A stretch of 64,000 nt of DNA from CAVXJN01 sp963773585. GTDB taxonomy: Bacteria; Pseudomonadota; Gammaproteobacteria; JASBUN01. Positions within the stretch are counted from its first letter, which is position 1. Each line of letters begins with the position of its first letter. Where the stretch lies: assembly GCA_963773585.1 (NCBI GenBank), contig CAVZBR010000004.1:558001-622000 (forward strand), written 5' to 3'. Position numbers and translations under genes: made by a program. Of the stretch, positions 23,117-31,789 are shown one piece after another. The notes under the pieces were generated by a model. The model was not told the origin of the DNA and did no database searches. It saw only the letters and a program-made list of their open reading frames with translations.

Positions 23117-25848
23117 ACCTGGAACAAAAGAACACACTGTTCGTCGTGACGCTGGTCGGATTGGTACTCGCCAGCGTTGCCGCCATGGCGTATTGGCTGA
23201 TCGAACGGCACGTCGATCAGCAAATCCAAAAGGAGCTGGAGCGGGCGCACACGGTGTTCGTGGAAGCGCAGAAGCAAGGCTTCAAGGTGCTTCAGGACAC
23301 CGCGGAACGCTTGAGTGAGCAACCGTCACTGTTGGCGGCGGGCATGATCGGTGATCCGGGCACCATTCGCGACGCACTGCGTCAGGCGCTGCCCAACAGC
23401 GAACTGGAGCTGCTGGCCTTTTATGGCAACGGTGTCAATGTCACCGGGATCGGACAAGCCGATCGCCTGCACTTGGTGGCACCGCAGGTGCTCGACTCGG
23501 ATTCCTTCGTAGGTTTGGTGCGCAAAGCCTCAAAAAGCGGCGAGACTACCTTCGGGCATGCGCTGGTTTTCGATTCGCTGTTGCGGCTGGTCGCGGTGCC
23601 GATCAACAATCCCGCCGGTGGACAGATCGGTGTACTGTTGGCTGGCGCCGATATCGATGCAACCGATCTGCAACGTTGGCGCAGCCTGATCGGCGCGGAA
23701 GTATTGCTGTACCGCGACAACCTGGAACTCGGCGGCACCCTGCAGGGCATCGATCCGCCCCCGCAACGTCTGGTGCAACCATCCCGCGGGGAGTTCCAAA
23801 ACGTACGCGCCAACGGTATCGACTATCTTGCCACCAGCGACCCACTGTTGGGCCAGGCCGACGGCGCACCGGTGGCGAGGGTATTGCTCGCGGTTTCCGC
23901 CGACGCGCAATGGAGCCCCTACCGGGAGCTTGCCAAAAACGCTTTGTATTTCGCTCTGCTGATCCTGTTGGTCGCCGCGTTGCTCGGGATCTGGATCAGC
24001 CGGCGATGGCTGACCGTGCCGGTGAAGAGCCTCGCTCGCGCCACTACGGCCATCGGCGATGGCGACTTGGACATACGGGTGGCCGCAGACCGCAGTGACG
24101 AACTGGGGGATCTGGCGCGGTCGTTCAACCTTATGCTCGAGCGGTTGCGAATCTCCCAAGCAGAGGAACTCGAATCGCGGCAGCGTTTCTATGACTTTGC
24201 CGAGAGCTCTTCCGATTGGCTGTGGGAAACCGATGCCGAAGGCCGCTTCACCTATGTTTCGCAGAATGTGGTTGCGACCCTGGCGATATCGGCGGAAGAA
24301 CTACAGCAGCACACCTTCGCCGAGCTATTTCCGCAGGACAACACGCGCGACATCATGGCACTGCTGCGCCCCGGAGAGCAGCGCGCGCAACCGATCAAAG
24401 ATGTTGAACTCTGGGTCACCAATCGGGAAGGCATCAGATTGTGTGTGCGCATCGGCGCCACGCCCTACGAAGACCGGGATGAATTCCGCGGTTATCGCGG
24501 CACGGCGCGCGATATCACCAAGGCCAAGAACGACCAGGAGCGGTTGGTGCATCTGGCGAACCGCGATCATCTCACCGGATTGTCCAATCGCCGCCGGTTC
24601 ATGGAGGAACTGGCGCGGGAAACAGCCGTCGCACGGCGCCAAGGTCACAGCGGCGCGCTGCTGCTGATCGATCTGGACCACTTCAAGTTGGTGAACGACA
24701 CCGCCGGACATGCGGCGGGCGACGAGGTCATTGTGCAGATCGGCGGAATGCTGCGACGCATGGCGCGTAGTGTTGACCTGGTCGCACGCCTGAGCGGTGA
24801 TGAATTCGTCATCGCGCTGATCAATACCACGCCCGAGCAGGCACAGAAGCGCGCCGATGAACTGCTCAATCACGTCGGCCAACTCAGGCCCACCTATGGT
24901 GGCCGTATCCTCAACACCTCCGCCAGTGTTGGAATCGTCGTGTTTCCGCGCCACGGCCAGACGCCGGTAGAGCTTTTGGCCAAAGCCGACACTGCCATGT
25001 ATGCGGCCAAGAAAGCCGGGCGCAATCGCACGCACCTCTATAGCGAAGCCGATATGGACCAGGCGCTGATGGGGTCGCAGCTCACTTGGAAGGACCGCAT
25101 CCACGAGGCGTTGGAAGCGGACTTGTTCGAATTGGCGTTTCAACCGATCATGCCGACCCGCAAGATCGCGGCGCCGCCACGTTTTGAAGTGCTGGTGCGT
25201 ATGCGCGCCGCAGACGGTACCCTGCATATGCCGGGCAGTTTCATTCCCACAGCGGAACAGTTCGGTCTCATCCGTCAGGTCGACGCCGTGGTCGTAACCA
25301 AAGCGGTCCGCACCTTGGCGGCGTTGCCGAAGGACCAGCCGGTGAGCTTGTCGATCAACCTGTCGGGACTTTCGGTCGGCGATCGCAGCATGTTGGAGCT
25401 GATTGAAACCGAACTCGCTCGCGCGGGCGTCGATCACCGGCGGATCATTTTTGAAATCACCGAAAGCGCCGCTTGTCAGGACATCAATCGCGCCAGCGAA
25501 TTCATCAAGCGCGTGCAGCAGCTCGGCTGCCGCATTGCGCTGGACGATTTCGGCGTCGGCTTCTCTTCGTTTTCCTACCTTAAACACTTGCAGGCCGACG
25601 TCATCAAGATCGACGGCAGTTTCATCCGCGATATCCACAACAGTGTCGAGGACCAGTTGTTCGTCAAAGCGCTGGTGGACGTTGCCCGCGGCATGGGCAT
25701 GCAAACCACGGCCGAGTTCGTGGAAAGTGAGCAGGCCTTCGAACAGGTGCGCGCCTTGGGAGTGGACTACGTGCAGGGATTTTATGTCGGCAAGCCCCGG
25801 GCCCTGCAAAGTAAAACGCAGCGGGTAAAGATGTCCGACGCGAACTAG
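23113..25848 (+). CDS. Membrane PAS-GGDEF-EAL cyclic-di-GMP protein
   Basis: A 911-residue membrane protein. A first transmembrane segment (LFVVTLVGLVLASVAAMAYWLI) and a second (ALYFALLILLVAALLGIWI, about residues 276-294) frame a periplasmic sensing domain; HAMP, PAS, GGDEF and EAL domains follow. The GGDEF motif is SGDEF (residues 561-565) and the EAL motif is EVL (692-694) with intact DDFGVGFSSFSYLK, so either activity is plausible but neither is proven. It overlaps the cupredoxin stop by ATGA. Its stop overlaps convergent argH by four bases. Confidence 0.93.
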   Translation: MNLEQKNTLFVVTLVGLVLASVAAMAYWLIERHVDQQIQKELERAHTVFVEAQKQGFKVLQDTAERLSEQPSLLAAGMIGDPGTIRDALRQALPNSELELLAFYGNGVNVTGIGQADRLHLVAPQVLDSDSFVGLVRKASKSGETTFGHALVFDSLLRLVAVPINNPAGGQIGVLLAGADIDATDLQRWRSLIGAEVLLYRDNLELGGTLQGIDPPPQRLVQPSRGEFQNVRANGIDYLATSDPLLGQADGAPVARVLLAVSADAQWSPYRELAKNALYFALLILLVAALLGIWISRRWLTVPVKSLARATTAIGDGDLDIRVAADRSDELGDLARSFNLMLERLRISQAEELESRQRFYDFAESSSDWLWETDAEGRFTYVSQNVVATLAISAEELQQHTFAELFPQDNTRDIMALLRPGEQRAQPIKDVELWVTNREGIRLCVRIGATPYEDRDEFRGYRGTARDITKAKNDQERLVHLANRDHLTGLSNRRRFMEELARETAVARRQGHSGALLLIDLDHFKLVNDTAGHAAGDEVIVQIGGMLRRMARSVDLVARLSGDEFVIALINTTPEQAQKRADELLNHVGQLRPTYGGRILNTSASVGIVVFPRHGQTPVELLAKADTAMYAAKKAGRNRTHLYSEADMDQALMGSQLTWKDRIHEALEADLFELAFQPIMPTRKIAAPPRFEVLVRMRAADGTLHMPGSFIPTAEQFGLIRQVDAVVVTKAVRTLAALPKDQPVSLSINLSGLSVGDRSMLELIETELARAGVDHRRIIFEITESAACQDINRASEFIKRVQQLGCRIALDDFGVGFSSFSYLKHLQADVIKIDGSFIRDIHNSVEDQLFVKALVDVARGMGMQTTAEFVESEQAFEQVRALGVDYVQGFYVGKPRALQSKTQRVKMSDAN

Positions 25849-27254
25849 GCCTCGGCTCTGGCGTCGTTGAGGCGTTGCCGTGCGCGCTGGATGGCAGCCC
25901 GCACTTGTACCGGCGCAGTGCCGCCCAGGTGGTCCCGCGCTGCCACCGACCCCTCCAGGCTTAACACCTCGAAAACGTCCGCATCGATCTGCGGGGAAAA
26001 TTCGCGCAACTGCTCCAGGCTCAGTTCGCTCAGATCCTTTTGCGCGTCGATGCCGCAGCGTACCGCTTTGCCGACAATTTCATGGGCATCGCGAAAGGCG
26101 ATGCCTTTGCGTACCAGATAGTCCGCCAGATCGGTGGCGGTGGCAAAACCGAGCCGGGCGGCGCGCGCCATGTGGTCGCGCTTCGGTTCGATCGCCGGCA
26201 CCATGTCGGCGAATGCCCGCAGGCAGGTTTTGACGGTATCCACGCTGTCGAACAGCGGTTCCTTGTCTTCCTGGTTGTCCTTGTTATAGGCCAGAGGCTG
26301 GCCCTTCATCAGGGTCAGCAAGGCCACCAGGTTGCCGTTCATGCGTCCGCTTTTGCCGCGCACCAGCTCCGGTACGTCCGGATTCTTCTTTTGCGGCATG
26401 ATCGACGAGCCGGTACAGAAGCGATCCGGCAGCTCGATAAAGTCGAACTGGGCCGAAGTCCACAGCACGAGTTCCTCGGAAAAGCGTGACAGGTGAGTCA
26501 GTATCAGCGCGCCGCAGGCGCAGAACTCCACCGCGAAGTCGCGATCGGAAACCGAGTCCAGGGAATTTTCCGACGGCCGCGCAAAGCCCAGTTCGGCCGC
26601 GGTGAAGTCCCGGTCGATTGCATAGCTGGTACCGGCCAATGCGGCTGCCCCTAACGGCATGACGTTGGTACGCTTGCGGCAGTCCAGCAGACGATCGCAG
26701 TCGCGGGCCAGCATTTCGAACCATGCCATCAGGTGGTGGCCGAAGGTTACCGGCTGCGCCACCTGCAGATGGGTGAAGCCCGGCATGATGGTGTCGGCTT
26801 CACGCTCCGCCAGATCGAGCAAGGCGTGTTGCAGTGTCCGAAGTACGCCGACGATGGCATCGATCTCGTCGCGCAAGTACATGCGGATGTCGGTCGCCAC
26901 TTGATCGTTGCGGGAGCGGCCCGTGTGGAGCTTTTTGCCGGCCGCGCCGATGCGATCGGTGAGCCGGGCCTCGATGTTCATGTGCACGTCTTCGAGCGCA
27001 ACCGACCAGGCGAAGTCGCCGCGCTCGATGTCCTGGCGGATGTCCTCGAGGCCGGCGACGATGGCGTCGCGCTCTACCTCGGTGAGGATGCCGGTCTTGG
27101 CGAGCATGCGCGCGTGGGCGATAGAGCCGGCGATGTCGTGGCGGTAAAGCCGCTGATCAAATGCCACCGACGCTGTGAAACGCTCGACGAACGCATCAGT
27201 GGCCTCGGTGAAGCGGCCCTGCCAGGGCTTGTCACGATTGTCGGAATTGCTCAT
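25845..27254 (-). CDS. argH: ArgH, argininosuccinate lyase
   Basis: A 469-residue lyase that splits argininosuccinate into arginine and fumarate, last step of arginine synthesis. The start MSNSDNRDKPWQGRF is standard; a long in-frame extension upstream is noise. GRSRNDQVATDIR, TIMPGFTHLQVAQPV and the family signature GSSIMPQKKNPD are present. Divergent from the LytS-type kinase, an order known from pseudomonads (argH, algZ, algR, hemC). Confidence 0.98.
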   Translation of the reverse strand: MSNSDNRDKPWQGRFTEATDAFVERFTASVAFDQRLYRHDIAGSIAHARMLAKTGILTEVERDAIVAGLEDIRQDIERGDFAWSVALEDVHMNIEARLTDRIGAAGKKLHTGRSRNDQVATDIRMYLRDEIDAIVGVLRTLQHALLDLAEREADTIMPGFTHLQVAQPVTFGHHLMAWFEMLARDCDRLLDCRKRTNVMPLGAAALAGTSYAIDRDFTAAELGFARPSENSLDSVSDRDFAVEFCACGALILTHLSRFSEELVLWTSAQFDFIELPDRFCTGSSIMPQKKNPDVPELVRGKSGRMNGNLVALLTLMKGQPLAYNKDNQEDKEPLFDSVDTVKTCLRAFADMVPAIEPKRDHMARAARLGFATATDLADYLVRKGIAFRDAHEIVGKAVRCGIDAQKDLSELSLEQLREFSPQIDADVFEVLSLEGSVAARDHLGGTAPVQVRAAIQRARQRLNDARAEA

Positions 27255-27302
27255 GGCGCGCACGCTGTCAATGTATTCGGAAGCCTCACAGTATACCGCA
27301 AA

Positions 27303-27324
27303 GCGCCAACGCGCAGGTTGGCGC
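27303..27324. repeat. Perfect inverted repeat in the argH/kinase divergent region
   Basis: GCGCCAAC and GTTGGCGC form an 8-bp perfect stem with a 6-base loop in the 271-base region between argH and the kinase. In the same region ACAGTATAC occurs at about 27289 and again at about 27448. These are candidates for regulator binding, perhaps the LytTR regulator encoded next door. The rest of the region shows no gene. Confidence 0.45.
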
Positions 27325-27525
27325 GCGGTTGTGTCAGGGACAGGGTCTGTATTACAACTATCGGGCGCAATAGAGCGCAGCGTTGTCGCCCAGCATGGGG
27401 TCCGGAAGAGGCCGCAGTGCAGCGGCGCGCGGAGAACCACGTGGTGACAGTATACGATCGCCCGCAACAGGCGGCCGCCTTCGATGGTGGCTGCGGCGCA
27501 ATTCTCGACGGCGTCGCGGGCGTTT

Positions 27526-28593
27526 ATGGTTGAGCGTTCTGCCCAGGCAGCGGCCGGCCACTGTTCGCAATCCTTTTTGCCGGATTTCTGCAGCATTCGC
27601 ACCTTGCTGGTGGCGGTCATCGTTGCCGAGTTGCTGGCGTTGGTGCTGGTGCTTGGGACCTCAGCGAGTGGCGAAGGCTTTTGGCAGGCGTTGGGCATCC
27701 TTTCTTTGTTTATCCAGTGGGTGTCCCTGTGCAGTATGGCGCTGTTGTGCCTGGCTCGGCGGTGGCTTTGCCGGCTCGACAATCGCGCGGCGGGCCTGGT
27801 CTGTTACGGCATCGTGCTGGTGGTGACACTGGCGGTCAGCGCCACCGGCCTGGTGCTGGGTCGTTACCTGGGGGTCGTGCCGGCGACTACGCACTACATG
27901 CCCTGGGTACTGCGACACCTGGGCATCAGCGCCATCGTCGGCGCGGTGTTGCTGCGGTTCCTGTACCTCGGCCACCAGCAGGGTTTGCATCTGCAAGCCC
28001 AGGCCGAAGCGCGGGTCGAAGCCTTGCAGGCGCGCATACGACCCCATTTCCTGTTCAACAGCATGAACACCATAGCCGCGTTGATCCGTACCCGGCCCGC
28101 CGAGGCGGAAGCGGCGGTGGAGGACTTGTCCGATCTGTTTCGCGCCAGCCTGGCCGACTCGGCGCGGGTGGTGACCTGGGCCGAGGAGTTGGAGATTGCC
28201 CGCCGGTACCTGGAGTTGGAGCAATTGCGCCTCGGCGAGCGGCTGCGGGTGCACTGGGACGTGGATGCGCTGCCGGCGCAGACACCGATGCCGCCGTTGA
28301 TCCTGCAGCCGTTGCTGGAAAACGCGATCTATCATGGCGTCGAGCAGCTCGCCGAAGGCGGCACCATCCGTGTGACTTCGAGCCTGGGCAGTAAACGTAT
28401 TGCCATCACCATCGCCAATCCCCTGCCGCGCGGCACGCCCACCGTCACGCGCGCCGGTAACCGCATGGCCCTGGACAACATCCGCGAGCGACTGCGCCTT
28501 GCCTACCAAGGCCGCGGCGGCGTGGAGCTGGAAACCGATGCCGGCCAGTGCGTGGTGCGTTTGATCATTCCCTTGGCCGAGGACGCGTCGTGA
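27526..28593 (+). CDS. LytS/AlgZ(FimS)-type sensor histidine kinase
   Basis: A 355-residue kinase with four transmembrane helices in the N-terminal half (TLLVAVIVAELLALVLVLG, ILSLFIQWVSLCSMALLCLA, GLVCYGIVLVVTLAVSATG and the one ending AVLLRFLYLG). The His_kinase domain has the phosphorylated H174 in RIRPHFLFNSMNTIAALI, and the ATPase has LILQPLLENAIYHG and NRMALDNIRERL. It overlaps the response regulator by GTGA. With argH upstream and hemC downstream the order matches algZ-algR, but alginate genes are not in view, so the name is not transferred. Confidence 0.9.
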   Translation: MVERSAQAAAGHCSQSFLPDFCSIRTLLVAVIVAELLALVLVLGTSASGEGFWQALGILSLFIQWVSLCSMALLCLARRWLCRLDNRAAGLVCYGIVLVVTLAVSATGLVLGRYLGVVPATTHYMPWVLRHLGISAIVGAVLLRFLYLGHQQGLHLQAQAEARVEALQARIRPHFLFNSMNTIAALIRTRPAEAEAAVEDLSDLFRASLADSARVVTWAEELEIARRYLELEQLRLGERLRVHWDVDALPAQTPMPPLILQPLLENAIYHGVEQLAEGGTIRVTSSLGSKRIAITIANPLPRGTPTVTRAGNRMALDNIRERLRLAYQGRGGVELETDAGQCVVRLIIPLAEDAS

Positions 28594-29321
28594 AAGTGCT
28601 TGTGGTGGATGACGAAGCGCCGGCCCGCAGCCGGCTGCGGGCGCTGCTGGAGGAATCGCCCCCGTGGCAAGTGGTGGGCGAAGCCGCCGACGGTGTCGAT
28701 GCGCTGCGCCAGGCGAACGACCTGGACCCCGACGTAGTGCTGTTGGATATCCGCATGCCCGGTATGGACGGGTTGGAAGCGGCTCGGCACCTGGCTGGCC
28801 TCGAGCACCCGCCGGCGGTGATTTTCACCACTGCCTTCGATCGGCACGCGCTGGAGGCGTTCGAGGCCGCAGCCGTGGATTATCTGCTCAAGCCGATCCG
28901 CAAGGCGCGCCTGCAACAGGCGTTGGAGCGGGCGCGGCGGCCGAACCGGGCGCAACTGAATGGCTTGAGTGGCGGTACCCATACGGCGCGGACCCACATT
29001 TGCGCCAGCAACCGCGGCGGTCTGCAGCTGGTACCGATCGAAGACGTGATTTATTTCCTGGCTGACCAGAAATACGTCAGTGTGCGCCACGCCGGCGGCG
29101 AGCTGTTGATCGAGGAATCGTTGAAATCCTTGGAGGAGGAATTCGGCGAGCGTTTCGTGCGCGTCCATCGCAACGCGCTGGTAGCGGCCGAGCGGCTGGC
29201 GGGCATCGACAAGACGCCCCAGGGCGGCCAGGTGGCGCGCCTGCGGGGAACCGAGGAAACGGTGGAGATCTCGCGCCGTCACGCGCCGGAATTGCGCCGC
29301 CGGTTGCGTCAGCGAGGCTGA
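28590..29321 (+). CDS. LytTR response regulator (AlgR-like)
   Basis: A 243-residue regulator starting at a GTG that overlaps the kinase stop. The receiver domain has D53 in VLLDIRMPGMDG and the lysine in LLKPIRKARL. From about residue 140 a LytTR DNA-binding domain follows (LQLVPIEDVIYFLADQKYVSV, LIEESLKSLEEEFGERFVRVHRNALV). AlgR of Pseudomonas has the same layout and controls alginate and twitching. Convergent with the thioredoxin-fold gene. Confidence 0.93.
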   Translation: MKVLVVDDEAPARSRLRALLEESPPWQVVGEAADGVDALRQANDLDPDVVLLDIRMPGMDGLEAARHLAGLEHPPAVIFTTAFDRHALEAFEAAAVDYLLKPIRKARLQQALERARRPNRAQLNGLSGGTHTARTHICASNRGGLQLVPIEDVIYFLADQKYVSVRHAGGELLIEESLKSLEEEFGERFVRVHRNALVAAERLAGIDKTPQGGQVARLRGTEETVEISRRHAPELRRRLRQRG

Positions 29322-29327
29322 CCCCGG

Positions 29328-29840
29328 CTACAGGGTTGCGGGCACCTTGGATTGTGCCACCGCCGGTCTGGCTCGTAGCTTGGATCGCGCCTGATCGATG
29401 GCCGCGTCCACCAGCCCGGCGAACATCTCCACGGTATTGATTCCAACCAGCCGGGGTGCCAGTTCCCGACCCTGCGGGTCGACGAACAGCATTGTCGGCG
29501 TTACGAACACCTTGTACTGGGTCGCGAAAGTGCCTGCGGCCACGCGCCGGCCGGTGAAATCCAGCAGCCTACCGTCGCCATCGAGCATGACTTTGCGGAT
29601 CAGCACTTTGTCGCCATAATCGCCGCTGAGCAGCATGGGATTGAGGATCTCCCGGTCCAGCATTTCGCAGTACGGGCAATGCTCTGCCGCGAATACCAGC
29701 AGGATCGGCAAACGGCGCTCGGCGGCGTGGCGGCCGTCCCGGGCGAGATTGGTGGTGACCGTGACCCGGGGCGGCGGCGCTGCCGCCGAAAGCGCCGGGA
29801 GCGCGACCACCAGGATCAGCATTGCCCAGATTCGCTGCAA
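29328..29840 (-). CDS. Periplasmic thioredoxin-fold protein (SoxW/DsbC-like)
   Basis: About 170 residues. The likely start is a TTG at 29840 preceded by GAGGAG, giving the signal peptide LQRIWAMLILVVALPALSAA; an ATG 14 codons upstream has no ribosome site. The redox motif is CPYC in FAAEHCPYCEMLDREIL, and FVTPTMLFVDPQGRE holds the cis-proline. Such proteins reduce or isomerise disulfides in the periplasm; a SoxW-type role would fit this host but is not shown. Divergent from hemC. Confidence 0.85.
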   Translation of the reverse strand: MQRIWAMLILVVALPALSAAAPPPRVTVTTNLARDGRHAAERRLPILLVFAAEHCPYCEMLDREILNPMLLSGDYGDKVLIRKVMLDGDGRLLDFTGRRVAAGTFATQYKVFVTPTMLFVDPQGRELAPRLVGINTVEMFAGLVDAAIDQARSKLRARPAVAQSKVPATL

Positions 29841-29948
29841 GATGACTCGCTCCTCCGCGCCGGCCAAGACCGTGGTGCGCATAGGGTTTTAGCGTGAAAC
29901 AGGGATTTAATTGTCCCATAAGGTGGAAAATTGCACCAGGCGCGAAGT

Positions 29949-29977
29949 TTGCCTGGCTGGCGCCGGCATATTAGCAT
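29949..29977 (+). promoter_or_regulatory. Candidate promoter of hemCD-hemXY
   Basis: TTGCCT (29949-29954), 17 bases, TAGCAT (29972-29977), each four of six consensus bases, ending 30 bases before the hemC ATG. It overlaps the right arm of an inverted repeat CCAGGC/GCCTGG (29936-29956). A weak but well-placed match. Confidence 0.35.
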
Positions 29978-30007
29978 GCCGCCTCTCTCCGGACTTTACT
30001 CGCGCAA

Positions 30008-30937
30008 ATGCCCGACAATCGACTCAGGATCGCCACCCGTAAAAGCCGCCTCGCGCTCTGGCAAGCCGAGCACGTGGCCGCGCAATTGCGCCATTTTCAT
30101 CCCCACTTGGCAGTGGAACTGGTGGGTATGAGTACCCAGGGCGATCGGGTGCTGGACTCGCCCCTGGCGAAAATCGGCGGCAAGGGTTTATTCGTCAAGG
30201 AGCTCGAACAGAGCATGCTGGACGACTCCGCCGATATCGCCGTGCATTCCATGAAGGATGTGCCCGCGGAGCTGCCCGCCGGGCTCAAGATCGAAGCCAT
30301 CCTGAATCGCGAAGATCCCCGTGACGCTTTTGTCAGCAACGAATTCAGCAGTCTCGACGAGCTGCCCCAGGGCGCACGCGTAGGCACCTCGAGCCTGCGC
30401 CGGCGCTGTCAATTGGCGCAATCGCGCCCGGATCTGCAGATCTTCGATTTGCGGGGTAACGTCAACACGCGCCTGGAAAAGCTCGACCGCGGCGACTTCG
30501 ATGCCATCGTGCTCGCCTGTGCCGGCCTGCGGCGGTTGGAACTCGCCGAGCGTATCCGCCTGGCGCTGGAGCCGGAGGTCATGTTGCCGGCAGTGGGACA
30601 GGGCGCGATTGGTGTTGAATGTCGCAGTGACGATCTGCGGGTCCGCGAACTGCTCGCCCCCCTCAACGATGCCAAAACCCATGTTCGGGTCACGGCCGAG
30701 CGCGCCATGAATCAGCGGCTGGAAGGCGGCTGTCAGGTTCCGATTGCCGCCTACGCCGAGCTTGGCCACGGTGTGATCGTGTTGCGCGGGCTGGTGGGTC
30801 GGCCCGATGGCAGCGAGTTGGTGCAGGGTGTCATCAGCGGTCGCCCCGACGACGCGCACGAGTTGGGGGTGGTGCTGGCCGAGGACCTGCTGGCGCGCGG
30901 CGCGGACGATATTCTACGTTCACTGTATGAACAATAG
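30008..30937 (+). CDS. hemC: HemC, porphobilinogen deaminase
   Basis: A 309-residue hydroxymethylbilane synthase that joins four porphobilinogens. RIATRKSRLALWQAEHVA opens the protein, GGKGLFVKELEQSM and AVHSMKDVPAELP follow, and C242 in LEGGCQVPIAA carries the dipyrromethane cofactor. First of the hemC-hemD-hemX-hemY run. The ATG at 30008 is the standard start. Confidence 0.98.
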   Translation: MPDNRLRIATRKSRLALWQAEHVAAQLRHFHPHLAVELVGMSTQGDRVLDSPLAKIGGKGLFVKELEQSMLDDSADIAVHSMKDVPAELPAGLKIEAILNREDPRDAFVSNEFSSLDELPQGARVGTSSLRRRCQLAQSRPDLQIFDLRGNVNTRLEKLDRGDFDAIVLACAGLRRLELAERIRLALEPEVMLPAVGQGAIGVECRSDDLRVRELLAPLNDAKTHVRVTAERAMNQRLEGGCQVPIAAYAELGHGVIVLRGLVGRPDGSELVQGVISGRPDDAHELGVVLAEDLLARGADDILRSLYEQ

Positions 30938-30964
30938 CCGTCGCGACGGTATCTGGAGCCGCGT

Positions 30965-31783
30965 GTGAACGCTGGGGTCGGATCGGAAGAGCCGCCGCTG
31001 CAGGGTCTGACCATTGCGGTTACGCGCCCGAGCCACCAGGCCGAGCCCACTTGTCGTGCATTGTCTGCCGGCGGCGCCCGTGTGCTTCGTTTCCCGGTCA
31101 TGGAGATCGTCGCCACCCCCCCGAGTCGGGATCTGGTCGCCCTTGCGGGCAATATCTCCGACTTCGACCTGGCGCTGTTCGTCAGCGCCAATGCGGTGCA
31201 CTTCGGGTTGGAGTTGCTGCGCACGGTGGGCGGCCTGCCCGCCGGGCTGCGGGTGGCCGCAGTCGGTCGCGCCACCGCCAAGGCCCTGGCCCAAGCGGGC
31301 GTACAAGTGGATATCTGTCCCCGCGCGGGCTTTGACAGCGAGGCGCTGCTCGCCATGCCGGCACTTGCCGAGGTGCGGGGCCGGAATATGGTGTTGTTCA
31401 GGGGGGTTGGGGGTAGAGAGCTGCTGGCTGATCGATTGCGTGCGCGGGGTGCAAAGGTGCATTACGCTGAGGTATATCGCCGTGTGCGCGCGTCGACCGA
31501 TATCGAGAAGCTGGCCGCGTGTTGGCGCACCCATTGCCTAGACTTGATCGTCGTCACCAGCGGCGACGGGTTACGCTTCCTGCTGGACTGCGCCGGCGCC
31601 AAATATCGCGCGTCGCTGTTGCGCACCCCGCTGGCCGTTATTGGAGCACGTATGCTACAACAGGCCCGAGATTTGGGCTTTCAGTCCGACATTGTGGTCG
31701 CCGAGCCCGGAGAGCAAGCGCTGCTGGCGGCCCTGACGGACTGGCGCCGCACCGCCCATCGCCAGACCGTCGACCGAGAGTAA
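30965..31783 (+). CDS. hemD: HemD, uroporphyrinogen-III synthase
   Basis: A 272-residue enzyme that closes hydroxymethylbilane to uroporphyrinogen III. The family is poorly conserved; LTIAVTRPSHQAEPTCRALS at the N-terminus, ALFVSANAVHFG, AAVGRATAKAL, LFRGVGGRELLADRLRARGA and VVTSGDGLRFLL fit. Starts at a GTG with TGGAG upstream, 27 bases after hemC. Confidence 0.93.
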   Translation: MNAGVGSEEPPLQGLTIAVTRPSHQAEPTCRALSAGGARVLRFPVMEIVATPPSRDLVALAGNISDFDLALFVSANAVHFGLELLRTVGGLPAGLRVAAVGRATAKALAQAGVQVDICPRAGFDSEALLAMPALAEVRGRNMVLFRGVGGRELLADRLRARGAKVHYAEVYRRVRASTDIEKLAACWRTHCLDLIVVTSGDGLRFLLDCAGAKYRASLLRTPLAVIGARMLQQARDLGFQSDIVVAEPGEQALLAALTDWRRTAHRQTVDRE

Positions 31784-31789
31784 CTCCGC

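Noticed and set aside
24325..25809. A 494-residue minus-strand frame opposite the GGDEF/EAL gene
   Set aside because: Shadow of the plus-strand domains; its composition (many His, Gln, Arg) is that of an antisense translation.
25845..27782. Long N-terminal extension of ArgH
   Set aside because: The extension lies in the divergent regulatory region and lacks similarity to the family start MSN...PWQGRF.
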